From an uncultured Bacilli bacterium (GTDB taxonomy: Bacteria; Bacillota_I; Bacilli_A; RF39; UBA660): a stretch of DNA of 29,414 bases. The position numbers and the translations under genes were made by a program. This document shows positions 1-7,351 of this stretch, piece by piece; positions within the stretch are counted from its first letter, which is position 1; the number at the start of each line of letters is the position of its first letter. The notes under the pieces were generated by a model that searched no databases, was not told the origin of the DNA, and saw only the letters and a list, made by a program, of their open reading frames with translations. The DNA lies in contig CALVMI010000083.1 of NCBI GenBank assembly GCA_944345045.1, positions 1-29,414 of the forward strand. Reading direction: 5' to 3'.

Positions 1-2414
1 CTTTCTTCATGATCAACAATACTAATTGTTGCAACTTTTTGATCATCTTTTAAATGAATTAAACGAACACCTTGCGTTGCACGACCTAATGTTGATACTT
101 GATCAAGTGGTAAACGAATAATCATACCAGTATTAGTAATAATAATTGCATCACTGTTATCAGAAACAAGCTTAAATGCAGCGATTGAACCATTTTTATC
201 AGTAATATTTAAAGCTTTAACACCTTTGCTACCTCTACTAGTCAATCTATACTCGCGAACATTTGTTTGTTTTCCGTATCCCTTTTCAGTTACAATCAAG
301 ATCTTAGTATCATCTGTAGCGACTTCTACACCAATACATACATTACCATCTAAATTAATACCACGAACACCACTGGCAGTACGTCCCATAACACGAAGAG
401 ATGTTTCATTAAATTTAACCATTCTACCAGCACTAGAGCCTAATAAGATTAAATCATCACCACTTGTCTTTCGAACACCAATCAATTCATCATTTTCACG
501 CAATGTTATGCAGATTTTTCCACTTGTACGAATTCGACTAAACTCTTCAATCGCTGTTTTCTTAACTATACCATTTCGTGTAGCAAATAATAAATATTTA
601 GATTCATCATCATTTGAAACCTTTATCATTGAATTAATTGATTCATCTTTATCTATTTGCAATAAGTTGATAATTGGAATTCCCTTTGATTGACGGTTAA
701 ATTCAGGTATTTCATAACCTTTTAACCGATATACCTTACCTTTATTTGTAAAGAATAAAATATAATCATGTGTGGATAAGTTGATTAAATGCTCCACAAA
801 GTCTTCTTCATTTGTAGACATTCCCTTAACACCAACGCCACCTCTGTTTTGCGATTTAAATGTATCAGTTGTTGTTCTTTTAATATATCCTTTGTTAGTA
901 AGTGCAATCATAACATTTTCTTCAGGAATTAATGACTCATCTTCTATGTATTCGATAGCCGTCATATCAATATCGGTACGACGTTCATCTGCATATTTAT
1001 CTTTGATTTCTAATAATTCCTTACGAATAATAGCTAATACCTTTTCATCACTAGCTAAAATTTCTTTATAATTACGAATATCTTCTAATAAACCAGCTAA
1101 TTCATTTTCTACTTTTTCACGTTCTAAACCAGTTAAACGTCTTAAACGCATCTCTAAAATAGCATTTGCTTGAATTTCGTCTAAGCCAAAACGACTCATC
1201 AATTTGTTTTTAGCTTCTTCATCGGTTGCAGATTCACGAATCGTTTTAATAACCTCATCAAGATGATCTAAAGCTATCTTAATTCCCTCTAAAATATGGA
1301 CTCTTTCTTCCGCTTTTTTCAAATCAAAACGCGTTCTTCTAACAATAATTTCCCTTTGATAATCAATATACTTTACAATAATCTCTTTTAAAGGTAAAAC
1401 TACTGGAGTTTTTTGATCAAGCATTAAGAAATTAATACCATAAGTTGTTTGTAATTGAGTATGTTTATAAAGATTATTTAACACGACATTAGCATTCGCA
1501 TCTCTTTTTAAATAAATAACAACTCGAACAGGATTCTCTAAATTTGATTCTTCATGTAAATCACTGATACCATCAAGAATTTTTTCACGAACAAGTTCAC
1601 CAATTCGTGATTGAAATTCCGCTTTATTTACTTGATAAGGCAACTCTGTAACAATAATACGAGGTTTACCATTATTTTCTTCAATTTCCACGCGACCACG
1701 AATCGTAATTGTACCTTTTCCTGTTTCATAAGCCTTTTTAATACCACTATTACCTAAAATAGTTGCACCAGTTGGGAAATCTGGGCCTTTAATATATTGC
1801 ATTAAACCATCCGTATCAATATCAGGATTATCAATATAAGCAACACAGCCATCAATTACTTCTCCTAAATTATGTGGTGGAATATTTGTTGCCATACCAA
1901 CAGCAATACCCATTGTACCATTTACTAAAATATTAGGAAATCTACTAGGTAAAATAACAGGTTCTTTTTCAGTTTCATCAAAATTTGGTTCAAAATCAAC
2001 TGTATCTTTATTAATATCTCGAACCATTTCTAAAGAAAGACGAGATAATCTAGCTTCGGTATAACGCATTGCTGCCGCGCCATCACCATCTAAATTACCA
2101 AAGTTACCATGGCCATCTACAAGCATATGTCTAAAACTAAATGGTTGCGCCATACGGACCATTGCTTCATAGATAGAAGAATCGCCATGAGGATGATATT
2201 TACCCATTACATCACCGACAATTCTGGCACTTTTACGGTGAGGTTTGTCAGGTGTATAACCAGACTCATACATTGAATATAATATTCTACGATGAACAGG
2301 TTTTAAACCGTCTCGTAAATCTGGAAGAGCACGAGCAGTAATAACGCTCATTGAATATCGAATAAAAGAATTCTTTACCTCATCTACTACATTATTTTCA
2401 ACAATTTTATCCAT
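1..2414 (-). CDS. gyrA: DNA gyrase subunit A (3' end beyond the window)
   Basis: Breakage-reunion subunit of DNA gyrase, which with GyrB introduces negative supercoils ahead of replication forks. The frame is open from ATG at 2414 to the left edge: 804 codons are present, and family length (about 820-840) implies only a few tens of residues are missing. The catalytic tyrosine is Tyr118 in AAMRYTEARL. The quinolone-resistance region reads HPHGDSSIYE (74-83); the Ser83 position of E. coli is still Ser and the Asp87 position is Glu, as in B. subtilis, so no classic resistance change is seen. A GyrA-box-like motif, QNRGGVGVKG (522-531), marks the C-terminal DNA-wrapping domain, which makes gyrase more likely than ParC. 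A strong AGGAGGTGAG ribosome binding site fixes the start, 13 bases after gyrB. Confidence 0.97.
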   Translation of the reverse strand, partial: MDKIVENNVVDEVKNSFIRYSMSVITARALPDLRDGLKPVHRRILYSMYESGYTPDKPHRKSARIVGDVMGKYHPHGDSSIYEAMVRMAQPFSFRHMLVDGHGNFGNLDGDGAAAMRYTEARLSRLSLEMVRDINKDTVDFEPNFDETEKEPVILPSRFPNILVNGTMGIAVGMATNIPPHNLGEVIDGCVAYIDNPDIDTDGLMQYIKGPDFPTGATILGNSGIKKAYETGKGTITIRGRVEIEENNGKPRIIVTELPYQVNKAEFQSRIGELVREKILDGISDLHEESNLENPVRVVIYLKRDANANVVLNNLYKHTQLQTTYGINFLMLDQKTPVVLPLKEIIVKYIDYQREIIVRRTRFDLKKAEERVHILEGIKIALDHLDEVIKTIRESATDEEAKNKLMSRFGLDEIQANAILEMRLRRLTGLEREKVENELAGLLEDIRNYKEILASDEKVLAIIRKELLEIKDKYADERRTDIDMTAIEYIEDESLIPEENVMIALTNKGYIKRTTTDTFKSQNRGGVGVKGMSTNEEDFVEHLINLSTHDYILFFTNKGKVYRLKGYEIPEFNRQSKGIPIINLLQIDKDESINSMIKVSNDDESKYLLFATRNGIVKKTAIEEFSRIRTSGKICITLRENDELIGVRKTSGDDLILLGSSAGRMVKFNETSLRVMGRTASGVRGINLDGNVCIGVEVATDDTKILIVTEKGYGKQTNVREYRLTSRGSKGVKALNITDKNGSIAAFKLVSDNSDAIIITNTGMIIRLPLDQVSTLGRATQGVRLIHLKDDQKVATISIVDHEE

Positions 2415-2427
2415 TATATCTCACCTC

Positions 2428-4350
2428 CTAAATATCCAAATCCTCTACTAAAGCAGCATTTTCTTCGATAAATGTTTTTCTTGGCGCTACTTCTTCACCC
2501 ATTAAATCAGAGAATATTTTATCTGCTTCCATAGCATCTTCTACTGTAATTCTTCTTAAAACACGATTGTCTATATGCATAGTTGTCTCGCGTAAATCAA
2601 TTGCATCCATTTCGCCTAAACCTTTAAATCTCTGAACTAAAGGTTTTACATTCGCAGGTAATGTAGCCCTATATTCTGCTAATTCTTCATCACTTTGAAC
2701 ATATTTTATTTTCTTACCATAAACCACTTTATATAAAGGAGGTTGAGCTGCATAAACATAGCCACCTTCAACAATTGGTCTAAAGAAACGATAAAATAAA
2801 GCTAATAACAAAATTCGAATATGATCACCATCAACATCGGCATCAGTCATGATAATTATCTTATGATAACGAAGTTTAGAAAGATCAAATTCTTCGCCAA
2901 TACCCGTTCCAAAAGCCGTGATAATTGTTCTAATTTCTTCATTTGCAAGTGCCCTATCCATACGAGCCTTCTCAACATTTAAAATTTTACCACGTAACGG
3001 CAAAATTGCTTGTGTAGTTGGTATTCTAGCGTCTTTTGCTGAGCCACCGGCAGAATCTCCCTCGACTAAAAAGATTTCCGAAATAGATGCATCTTTACTA
3101 GTACAATCGGCTAATTTTCCAATAGTATTAAAACCATCTAAAGCCGTCTTTCTTCTTGTAAGTTCACGAGCCTTTTTAGCTGCTAAACGAGCTCTTGAAG
3201 CCGTCATACACTTTTCCACAATAAGACGTGCTGCATCAGGATTTTCCATTAAAAAACGTTCTAAACCATTGCCAAAAACATCACTAGTTATTTTTTTAAC
3301 TTCACTATTCCCTAGCTTTGTCTTAGTTTGTCCTTCAAACTGAGGATTAGGATGTTTACAAGAAACGATCATAACTATTCCTTCACGAACATCTTCACCT
3401 GTTAAACTATCATCATTATCTTTTAATAACTTATTTTGCTTAGCATAATTGTTAATAACTCTTGTTAAAGCCTGTTTAGCTCCCTCTTCATGGGTACCAC
3501 CCTCAGTTGTATGAATATTATTTGTAAAAGAATAAATTGCCGAAGTAAAACCATCATTATATTGCATAGCTACTTCAATCAAAACATCATTTTCTCGACC
3601 TTCAACATAAACTACATCATCAAACAAAGGTTGTTTATTTTTATTTAACATTTGAACATATTCAATAATTCCACCATTATAATGAAAAATTTCTTTTTTC
3701 TCATCTTCTCTGTGATCAATCAAAGTAATACGAATTCCTTTGTTTAAAAAAGCCATTTCTTGTAATCTTTTATATAAAGTATCCCAGTTATAAACCGTTG
3801 TTTCAAACATCGTAGGATCAGCATGAAAAGTTACAGTCGTTCCTGTTCGATCTTCACTACAAGTATCAATAATTTTTAAAGGTTCAACTGGATGTCCACC
3901 ATTTTCAAATCTTTGATAATAAACATTGCCATCACGATAAACACGTACTTCTAGCCAATCTGACAACGCATTAACAACACTAGCACCTACACCATGAAGT
4001 CCTCCAGAAACTTTGTAACCGCCACCGCCGAATTTACCACCGGCATGTAAAACAGTAAAAATTGTTTCAATTGTTGATAAACCAGTCTTCTCATTCATAC
4101 CAGTTGGCATTCCACGACCATCATCTTTTACTGTAATAACATTTCCTTTTTCAATTTCAACTTCAATATCATCACAATAACCAGCTAAAGCCTCATCAAC
4201 AGCATTATCCACAATTTCCCAGACTAAATGATGCAAACCTGCCTCATTTGTATTACCAATATACATTCCAGGTCTTTTACGAACAGCTTCTAAACCCTCT
4301 AAAACTTGAATATCACTATCGTTATAGTGTGCTTTATTCTCACTATTCAT
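2428..4350 (-). CDS. gyrB: DNA gyrase subunit B
   Basis: ATPase subunit of gyrase. GHKL ATPase motifs are present (DGRGMPTG, LHGVGASVVNALS), followed by the TOPRIM domain (EGDSAGGSAKDAR, then TDADVDGDHI with the metal-binding acidic residues) and the C-terminal GyrA-interacting part (QRFKGLGEMD). The 640-residue length is usual for Gram-positive GyrB. A GTG at 4356 is in frame, but GGAGGAG lies right against it and sits 7 bases before ATG 4350, so ATG 4350 is preferred. The start overlaps the recF stop by 8 bases, so recF, gyrB and gyrA are probably translationally coupled in one operon. Confidence 0.97.
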   Translation of the reverse strand: MNSENKAHYNDSDIQVLEGLEAVRKRPGMYIGNTNEAGLHHLVWEIVDNAVDEALAGYCDDIEVEIEKGNVITVKDDGRGMPTGMNEKTGLSTIETIFTVLHAGGKFGGGGYKVSGGLHGVGASVVNALSDWLEVRVYRDGNVYYQRFENGGHPVEPLKIIDTCSEDRTGTTVTFHADPTMFETTVYNWDTLYKRLQEMAFLNKGIRITLIDHREDEKKEIFHYNGGIIEYVQMLNKNKQPLFDDVVYVEGRENDVLIEVAMQYNDGFTSAIYSFTNNIHTTEGGTHEEGAKQALTRVINNYAKQNKLLKDNDDSLTGEDVREGIVMIVSCKHPNPQFEGQTKTKLGNSEVKKITSDVFGNGLERFLMENPDAARLIVEKCMTASRARLAAKKARELTRRKTALDGFNTIGKLADCTSKDASISEIFLVEGDSAGGSAKDARIPTTQAILPLRGKILNVEKARMDRALANEEIRTIITAFGTGIGEEFDLSKLRYHKIIIMTDADVDGDHIRILLLALFYRFFRPIVEGGYVYAAQPPLYKVVYGKKIKYVQSDEELAEYRATLPANVKPLVQRFKGLGEMDAIDLRETTMHIDNRVLRRITVEDAMEADKIFSDLMGEEVAPRKTFIEENAALVEDLDI

Positions 4351-5443
4351 GTACACTCTCCTCCACTACTTTTCCATCTTGTATCATAATTTGTTTATAA
4401 GAAAATGTTGACAAAAAAGAAAATTTATCTAATTCAGTAGTAGTTATAAATGTTTGAATATCTTCTTTTAAAAGCTTTAAAATATTTTGAATTTTCTCTA
4501 TGTCAAGTTCACTAAACAAATCATCCAAAATTAAAATCGGATAACTTCCCTTACGATCATAAAAAATTTCTAATTCGCTAAACTTATAAGCAATGATTGC
4601 ATTTTTTTGCTGACCCTCGCTTCCATAATCTTTCAAATCTTGATTATTTAATAAAAATTTCAAATCATCCATATGAACTCCAATAGTTGTTTTACCCAAA
4701 GATAGATCTTTTTCTAAGGACTTTTGATAATTTTCCTTTAACTCTTCTTTACTTAAATGATTATAAGAAGATATATATTGAATTTCTAAACCTTTTGAAA
4801 AGGTAATTTTTTCATAAAATAAATCAATATATTCATTAATATTTTGAATAAAAGTTTTTCTTTTCTCATGAATATACATTCCATATTGAATCAACTTATC
4901 CGTCAAAATATCTAAATAATCACTTGAAGTATTGCCATTAATGATCATTTGTTTCAAATAAGCATTACGCTGTTTTAAAACCTTATTATAATCATTTAAA
5001 TATCTTAGATATAAAAGATCGAGTTCAGAAATAGAAATATTTAATGTCTTTCGTCTGGTACTTGGAGTATCCTTAATAAAACGCAAATCATCAGGATGAA
5101 ATAAAATAATCGGAATTTTAGAAACATAATCAGATAATTTAGCAACTTTATCTTGATTGATTGCCACTTTCTTTCCTTCTTTATTAATGACAATTTGATA
5201 ATTAGTTGTATATCGTTCTTTTACTTTTCCTTCAATTTTACACATCGAAGAACCATCATGAATTAAAGTCTTATCCCCCACAATTCTAAAGCTTCGAGTA
5301 AGCGCTAAAACATAGATAGCTTCCACTAAATTCGTTTTACCTGAACCATTCTTTCCATAAATAAGATTAAGATGCGGATGAAAAGAAATAGAAAGTTGAT
5401 CATAATTACGAAAATTATAAAGTCTTAAAAAATCAATTTTCAT
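4343..5443 (-). CDS. recF: DNA replication and repair protein RecF
   Basis: SMC-like ATPase that binds gaps in single-stranded DNA and helps RecO and RecR load RecA. Walker A is GKNGSGKTN near residue 30. The signature region GSEGQQKN and Walker B LILDDLFSELD lie near residues 275-310, in the usual order. The 366-residue length is typical. The start ATG at 5443 has AAGGGG 8 bases upstream. The reading frame stays open upstream of this ATG through a strongly hydrophobic stretch with no start codon (see findings). Its position before gyrB-gyrA is as in B. subtilis; the small yaaB gene found there between recF and gyrB is absent here. Confidence 0.95.
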   Translation of the reverse strand: MKIDFLRLYNFRNYDQLSISFHPHLNLIYGKNGSGKTNLVEAIYVLALTRSFRIVGDKTLIHDGSSMCKIEGKVKERYTTNYQIVINKEGKKVAINQDKVAKLSDYVSKIPIILFHPDDLRFIKDTPSTRRKTLNISISELDLLYLRYLNDYNKVLKQRNAYLKQMIINGNTSSDYLDILTDKLIQYGMYIHEKRKTFIQNINEYIDLFYEKITFSKGLEIQYISSYNHLSKEELKENYQKSLEKDLSLGKTTIGVHMDDLKFLLNNQDLKDYGSEGQQKNAIIAYKFSELEIFYDRKGSYPILILDDLFSELDIEKIQNILKLLKEDIQTFITTTELDKFSFLSTFSYKQIMIQDGKVVEESVHE

Positions 5444-5471
5444 AAAATTGCCCCTTAATTTTGATTTACAG

Positions 5472-5504
5472 AAAAAATATAGGTAAGCTAATACTCCTAT
5501 ACCT
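5472..5504 (-). terminator. Hairpin with T tract after comK
   Basis: Read on the minus strand, TAGGTAtAG pairs with CTTACCTA (8 bp with one bulged T, 9-base loop) and is followed by ATATTTTTT. It could end the comK transcript. Because a good -10 (TATAAT) lies just upstream, it could instead form the extreme 5' end of a recF transcript. Confidence 0.5.
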
Positions 5505-5511
5505 AAAATAA

Positions 5512-5517
5512 TTATAC
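5512..5517 (-). promoter_or_regulatory. Candidate -10 box for recF-gyrB-gyrA
   Basis: TGGTATAAT on the minus strand is an extended -10 (TGn-TATAAT) about 70 bases before recF. No convincing -35 lies 17 bases upstream. Transcription would begin near 5505, directly at the hairpin at 5472-5504. Confidence 0.45.
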
Positions 5518-5529
5518 CACAAAATAGGA

Positions 5530-5991
5530 CTATATAATAGTTTTTTTTGCAATTTTTCGACCTCTTAAAGCACTTTCTAACCTTGTCGCACGAAGAATTT
5601 GATTATCCAAAATTCCATAAGAAATATCTAAAGTAATTTTCGTGTCATTTTCAAATACTAAAACCAATTGTTCATTCTCACGATAATACGATTTTATGTG
5701 TTTTAAACCAATCCAATTTGTATTCTCTCTAGAATTAGATATTGGAAAAAAAATAATTTCCCTACTCTCTTCAACAATAATTGGAGCTTTATAATTAACA
5801 CCTATCATTGCTTCTGTACCTTTTCTTCGACCATCTAAAGAACTTCCAAAATATTTACAACTATCTTCCATAATTTTATTAGAAGATTTAGAAACTAAAT
5901 AATGATCATGCAACTCATAAACTTCTGAATAATCATCATCTATCTTTAAAATAGCCATTGTTTCTTCATTAATTTCATATTGATTTTTCAT
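5530..5991 (-). CDS. comK: ComK family competence transcription factor
   Basis: Recognised as a ComK homologue, the master activator of DNA uptake genes in Bacillus. The match runs along most of the protein: YEINEETMAIL (5-15), SCKYFGSSLDGRRKGT (44-59; B. subtilis SCRFFGSSYAGRKAGT), KAPIIVEES with IIFFP (68-83), NWIGLKHI (92-99), and a C-terminal ISYGILDNQILRATRL. At 153 residues it is about 40 shorter than B. subtilis ComK; the missing part corresponds to the C-terminal tail carrying the MecA-binding degradation signal (FMLYP). The ATG at 5991 has AAGGGGG 8 bases upstream. The gene has its own promoter region behind the dnaN terminator and ends in a run of eight A. Functional DNA binding is inferred from similarity only; no other competence gene lies in the window. 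Confidence 0.85.
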   Translation of the reverse strand: MKNQYEINEETMAILKIDDDYSEVYELHDHYLVSKSSNKIMEDSCKYFGSSLDGRRKGTEAMIGVNYKAPIIVEESREIIFFPISNSRENTNWIGLKHIKSYYRENEQLVLVFENDTKITLDISYGILDNQILRATRLESALRGRKIAKKTII

Positions 5992-6029
5992 TATTTTTCC
6001 CCCTTAAATAAGAAAATTGTCTCTAGACT

Positions 6030-6058
6030 ACCATATAAAAAGAGAAAAAAATGTCGAA
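6030..6058 (-). promoter_or_regulatory. Candidate comK promoter with overlapping Spo0A box
   Basis: On the minus strand, TCGACA (6057-6052) and TATGGT (6035-6030) are separated by 16 bases. The -35 lies inside TTCGACA, whose complement TGTCGAA (6052-6058) is a perfect Spo0A box. The -10 is imperfect. The arrangement would suit control by Spo0A, but one 7-base match can occur by chance. Confidence 0.35.
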
Positions 6059-6062
6059 ATAA

Positions 6063-6091
6063 GAAAAAAACTGCCTTTTTGACAGTTTTTA
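6063..6091 (-). terminator. dnaN terminator
   Basis: Minus-strand hairpin ACTGTC-AAAAA-GGCAGT (6 bp with one T-G pair), flanked by A runs and followed by seven T. It overlaps the dnaN stop codon and separates dnaN from comK. Confidence 0.75.
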
Positions 6092-7207
6092 ATAAGTTTT
6101 GATTGGTAAAATCAATTGAATTAAACTTTCATCTGTTAAAGATTTAATAACAATAGGTTTAACATCATTATTTAGAAGAATTAAAATATCTTCATCTTTT
6201 AAAGTTTTTAAAGCATCCATCATATAACGAGCACTAAAAGAAATATCAATAGAAGACTTTTCATCAGTATCTACTAATACTCTTTCTTCTGTTTTACCAA
6301 TTTCTGAAGCATAAGAATTAATAATCATTTCTTTATTCTCTATCTTCATTTTAATAATATTTTTATCTTTTCCTTGAGTAATTAAGGCAGCTCTTTCTAC
6401 TGCACCCATAAATTCATTTCGTTTTGTTTGAACAATTATTTCGAATTCTGTAGGTATTAAATTAGAAGTGTTAGGATAACTACCAGATAAAATATTTGTT
6501 TGAAATTTCAAGTTCTTATATTGAAATAATACTCGGTTATTAAAAACATTCATGTATACTTCATCGTCATCTACTAAAATATGTTCTAATTCAGTTATAT
6601 TTTTTCCCGGAATAACAATATTAACATCAGCCTCAACAGGAGCATCTAATTTAATGTTTTTCTTAGCTAAACGATAAGAATCAGTCGCGATGACTTCTAA
6701 TAAATCACCATTAATTTTTAAATTTAAACCAGTTAAAATTGGTCTTAACTCTTGAGTTGAGATCGCAAAAGAAGTTTGATTAATTAACTCTTTTAAAACA
6801 TCTGCTTTTAAGACAATTGGATCTTTATGACTTATCAACTTGATAGCTGGATAATCATTTGGATCTAAGCAATTCAAATTATATTGATTAAAATCTGAAT
6901 AAATCTTAATTTTTAAACTATCTAACATTTCAAAATTTATAATATCACTAGGCATTTTACGAATAATTTCTAAAATATATTTACTACTAATAATAATTGT
7001 ACCAGTACTTTCTATATTTTTAATATATTTCTTATCAATAAAAGATTCAATAGTTAATTCACTATCACTAGCAGTTAAAGTTAACCCACTCTCTTTTAGT
7101 TCAAACTTAATACCATTTAATACAGGAATAACGTTTTTTGTTGATATTCCTCTAACAACATTATTTAAATTTTCTAATAATACGCTTTTTTCAATTGCAA
7201 ATTTCAT
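6089..7207 (-). CDS. dnaN: DNA polymerase III sliding clamp (beta subunit)
   Basis: Ring-shaped processivity clamp of the replicative polymerase. The 372-residue length matches three clamp domains of about 120 residues. Family features include the N-terminal start MKFAIEKSVLLENLNNV, the central TDSYRLAKK (domain 2, near residues 175-183) and the C-terminal LILPIKTY, corresponding to the conserved end (LPxRTY in many species) that lines the partner-binding pocket. ATG 7207 has GAGGGAAG upstream. It follows dnaA across a 144-base gap full of DnaA boxes and ends in its own hairpin. Confidence 0.96.
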   Translation of the reverse strand: MKFAIEKSVLLENLNNVVRGISTKNVIPVLNGIKFELKESGLTLTASDSELTIESFIDKKYIKNIESTGTIIISSKYILEIIRKMPSDIINFEMLDSLKIKIYSDFNQYNLNCLDPNDYPAIKLISHKDPIVLKADVLKELINQTSFAISTQELRPILTGLNLKINGDLLEVIATDSYRLAKKNIKLDAPVEADVNIVIPGKNITELEHILVDDDEVYMNVFNNRVLFQYKNLKFQTNILSGSYPNTSNLIPTEFEIIVQTKRNEFMGAVERAALITQGKDKNIIKMKIENKEMIINSYASEIGKTEERVLVDTDEKSSIDISFSARYMMDALKTLKDEDILILLNNDVKPIVIKSLTDESLIQLILPIKTY

Positions 7208-7351
7208 TCTTCTTCCCTCTTTCTTATTTTATATTTATATATTCATATTATTAATACGGTGGATAATGTGTATAACTTTTTTAAACTCAGTTATATAAGA
7301 GAAAAATGTCGATTTTTCTTGTGGATAATTATACACATAGATAATATTTAT
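7208..7351. other. oriC, dnaA-dnaN part: DnaA box cluster and AT-rich stretch
   Basis: DnaA boxes (consensus TTATNCACA): exact matches at 7267-7275 (-), 7320-7328 (-), 7329-7337 (+) and 7348-7356 (+, covering the dnaA stop codon), and one with a single mismatch at 7258-7266 (-). Boxes abut in pairs: 7258-7266 with 7267-7275 in tandem, and 7320-7328 with 7329-7337 inverted. Toward dnaN (7208-7256) the DNA is almost pure A/T and is the best candidate for the unwinding element. An AT-rich inverted repeat (7300-7319, AGAAAAAT-gtcg-ATTTTTCT) lies between the clusters and may be a weak dnaA terminator. The layout resembles the downstream half of the B. subtilis origin. Confidence 0.85.

Noticed and set aside
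2918..3343. Long plus-strand open frame inside gyrB
   Set aside because: Antisense shadow of a highly conserved gene; no coding features of its own.
6067..6079. AAAA-N5-TTTT ComK AT-box near comK
   Set aside because: It is formed by the dnaN terminator, and no partner box lies at the usual 8, 18 or 31 base spacing.
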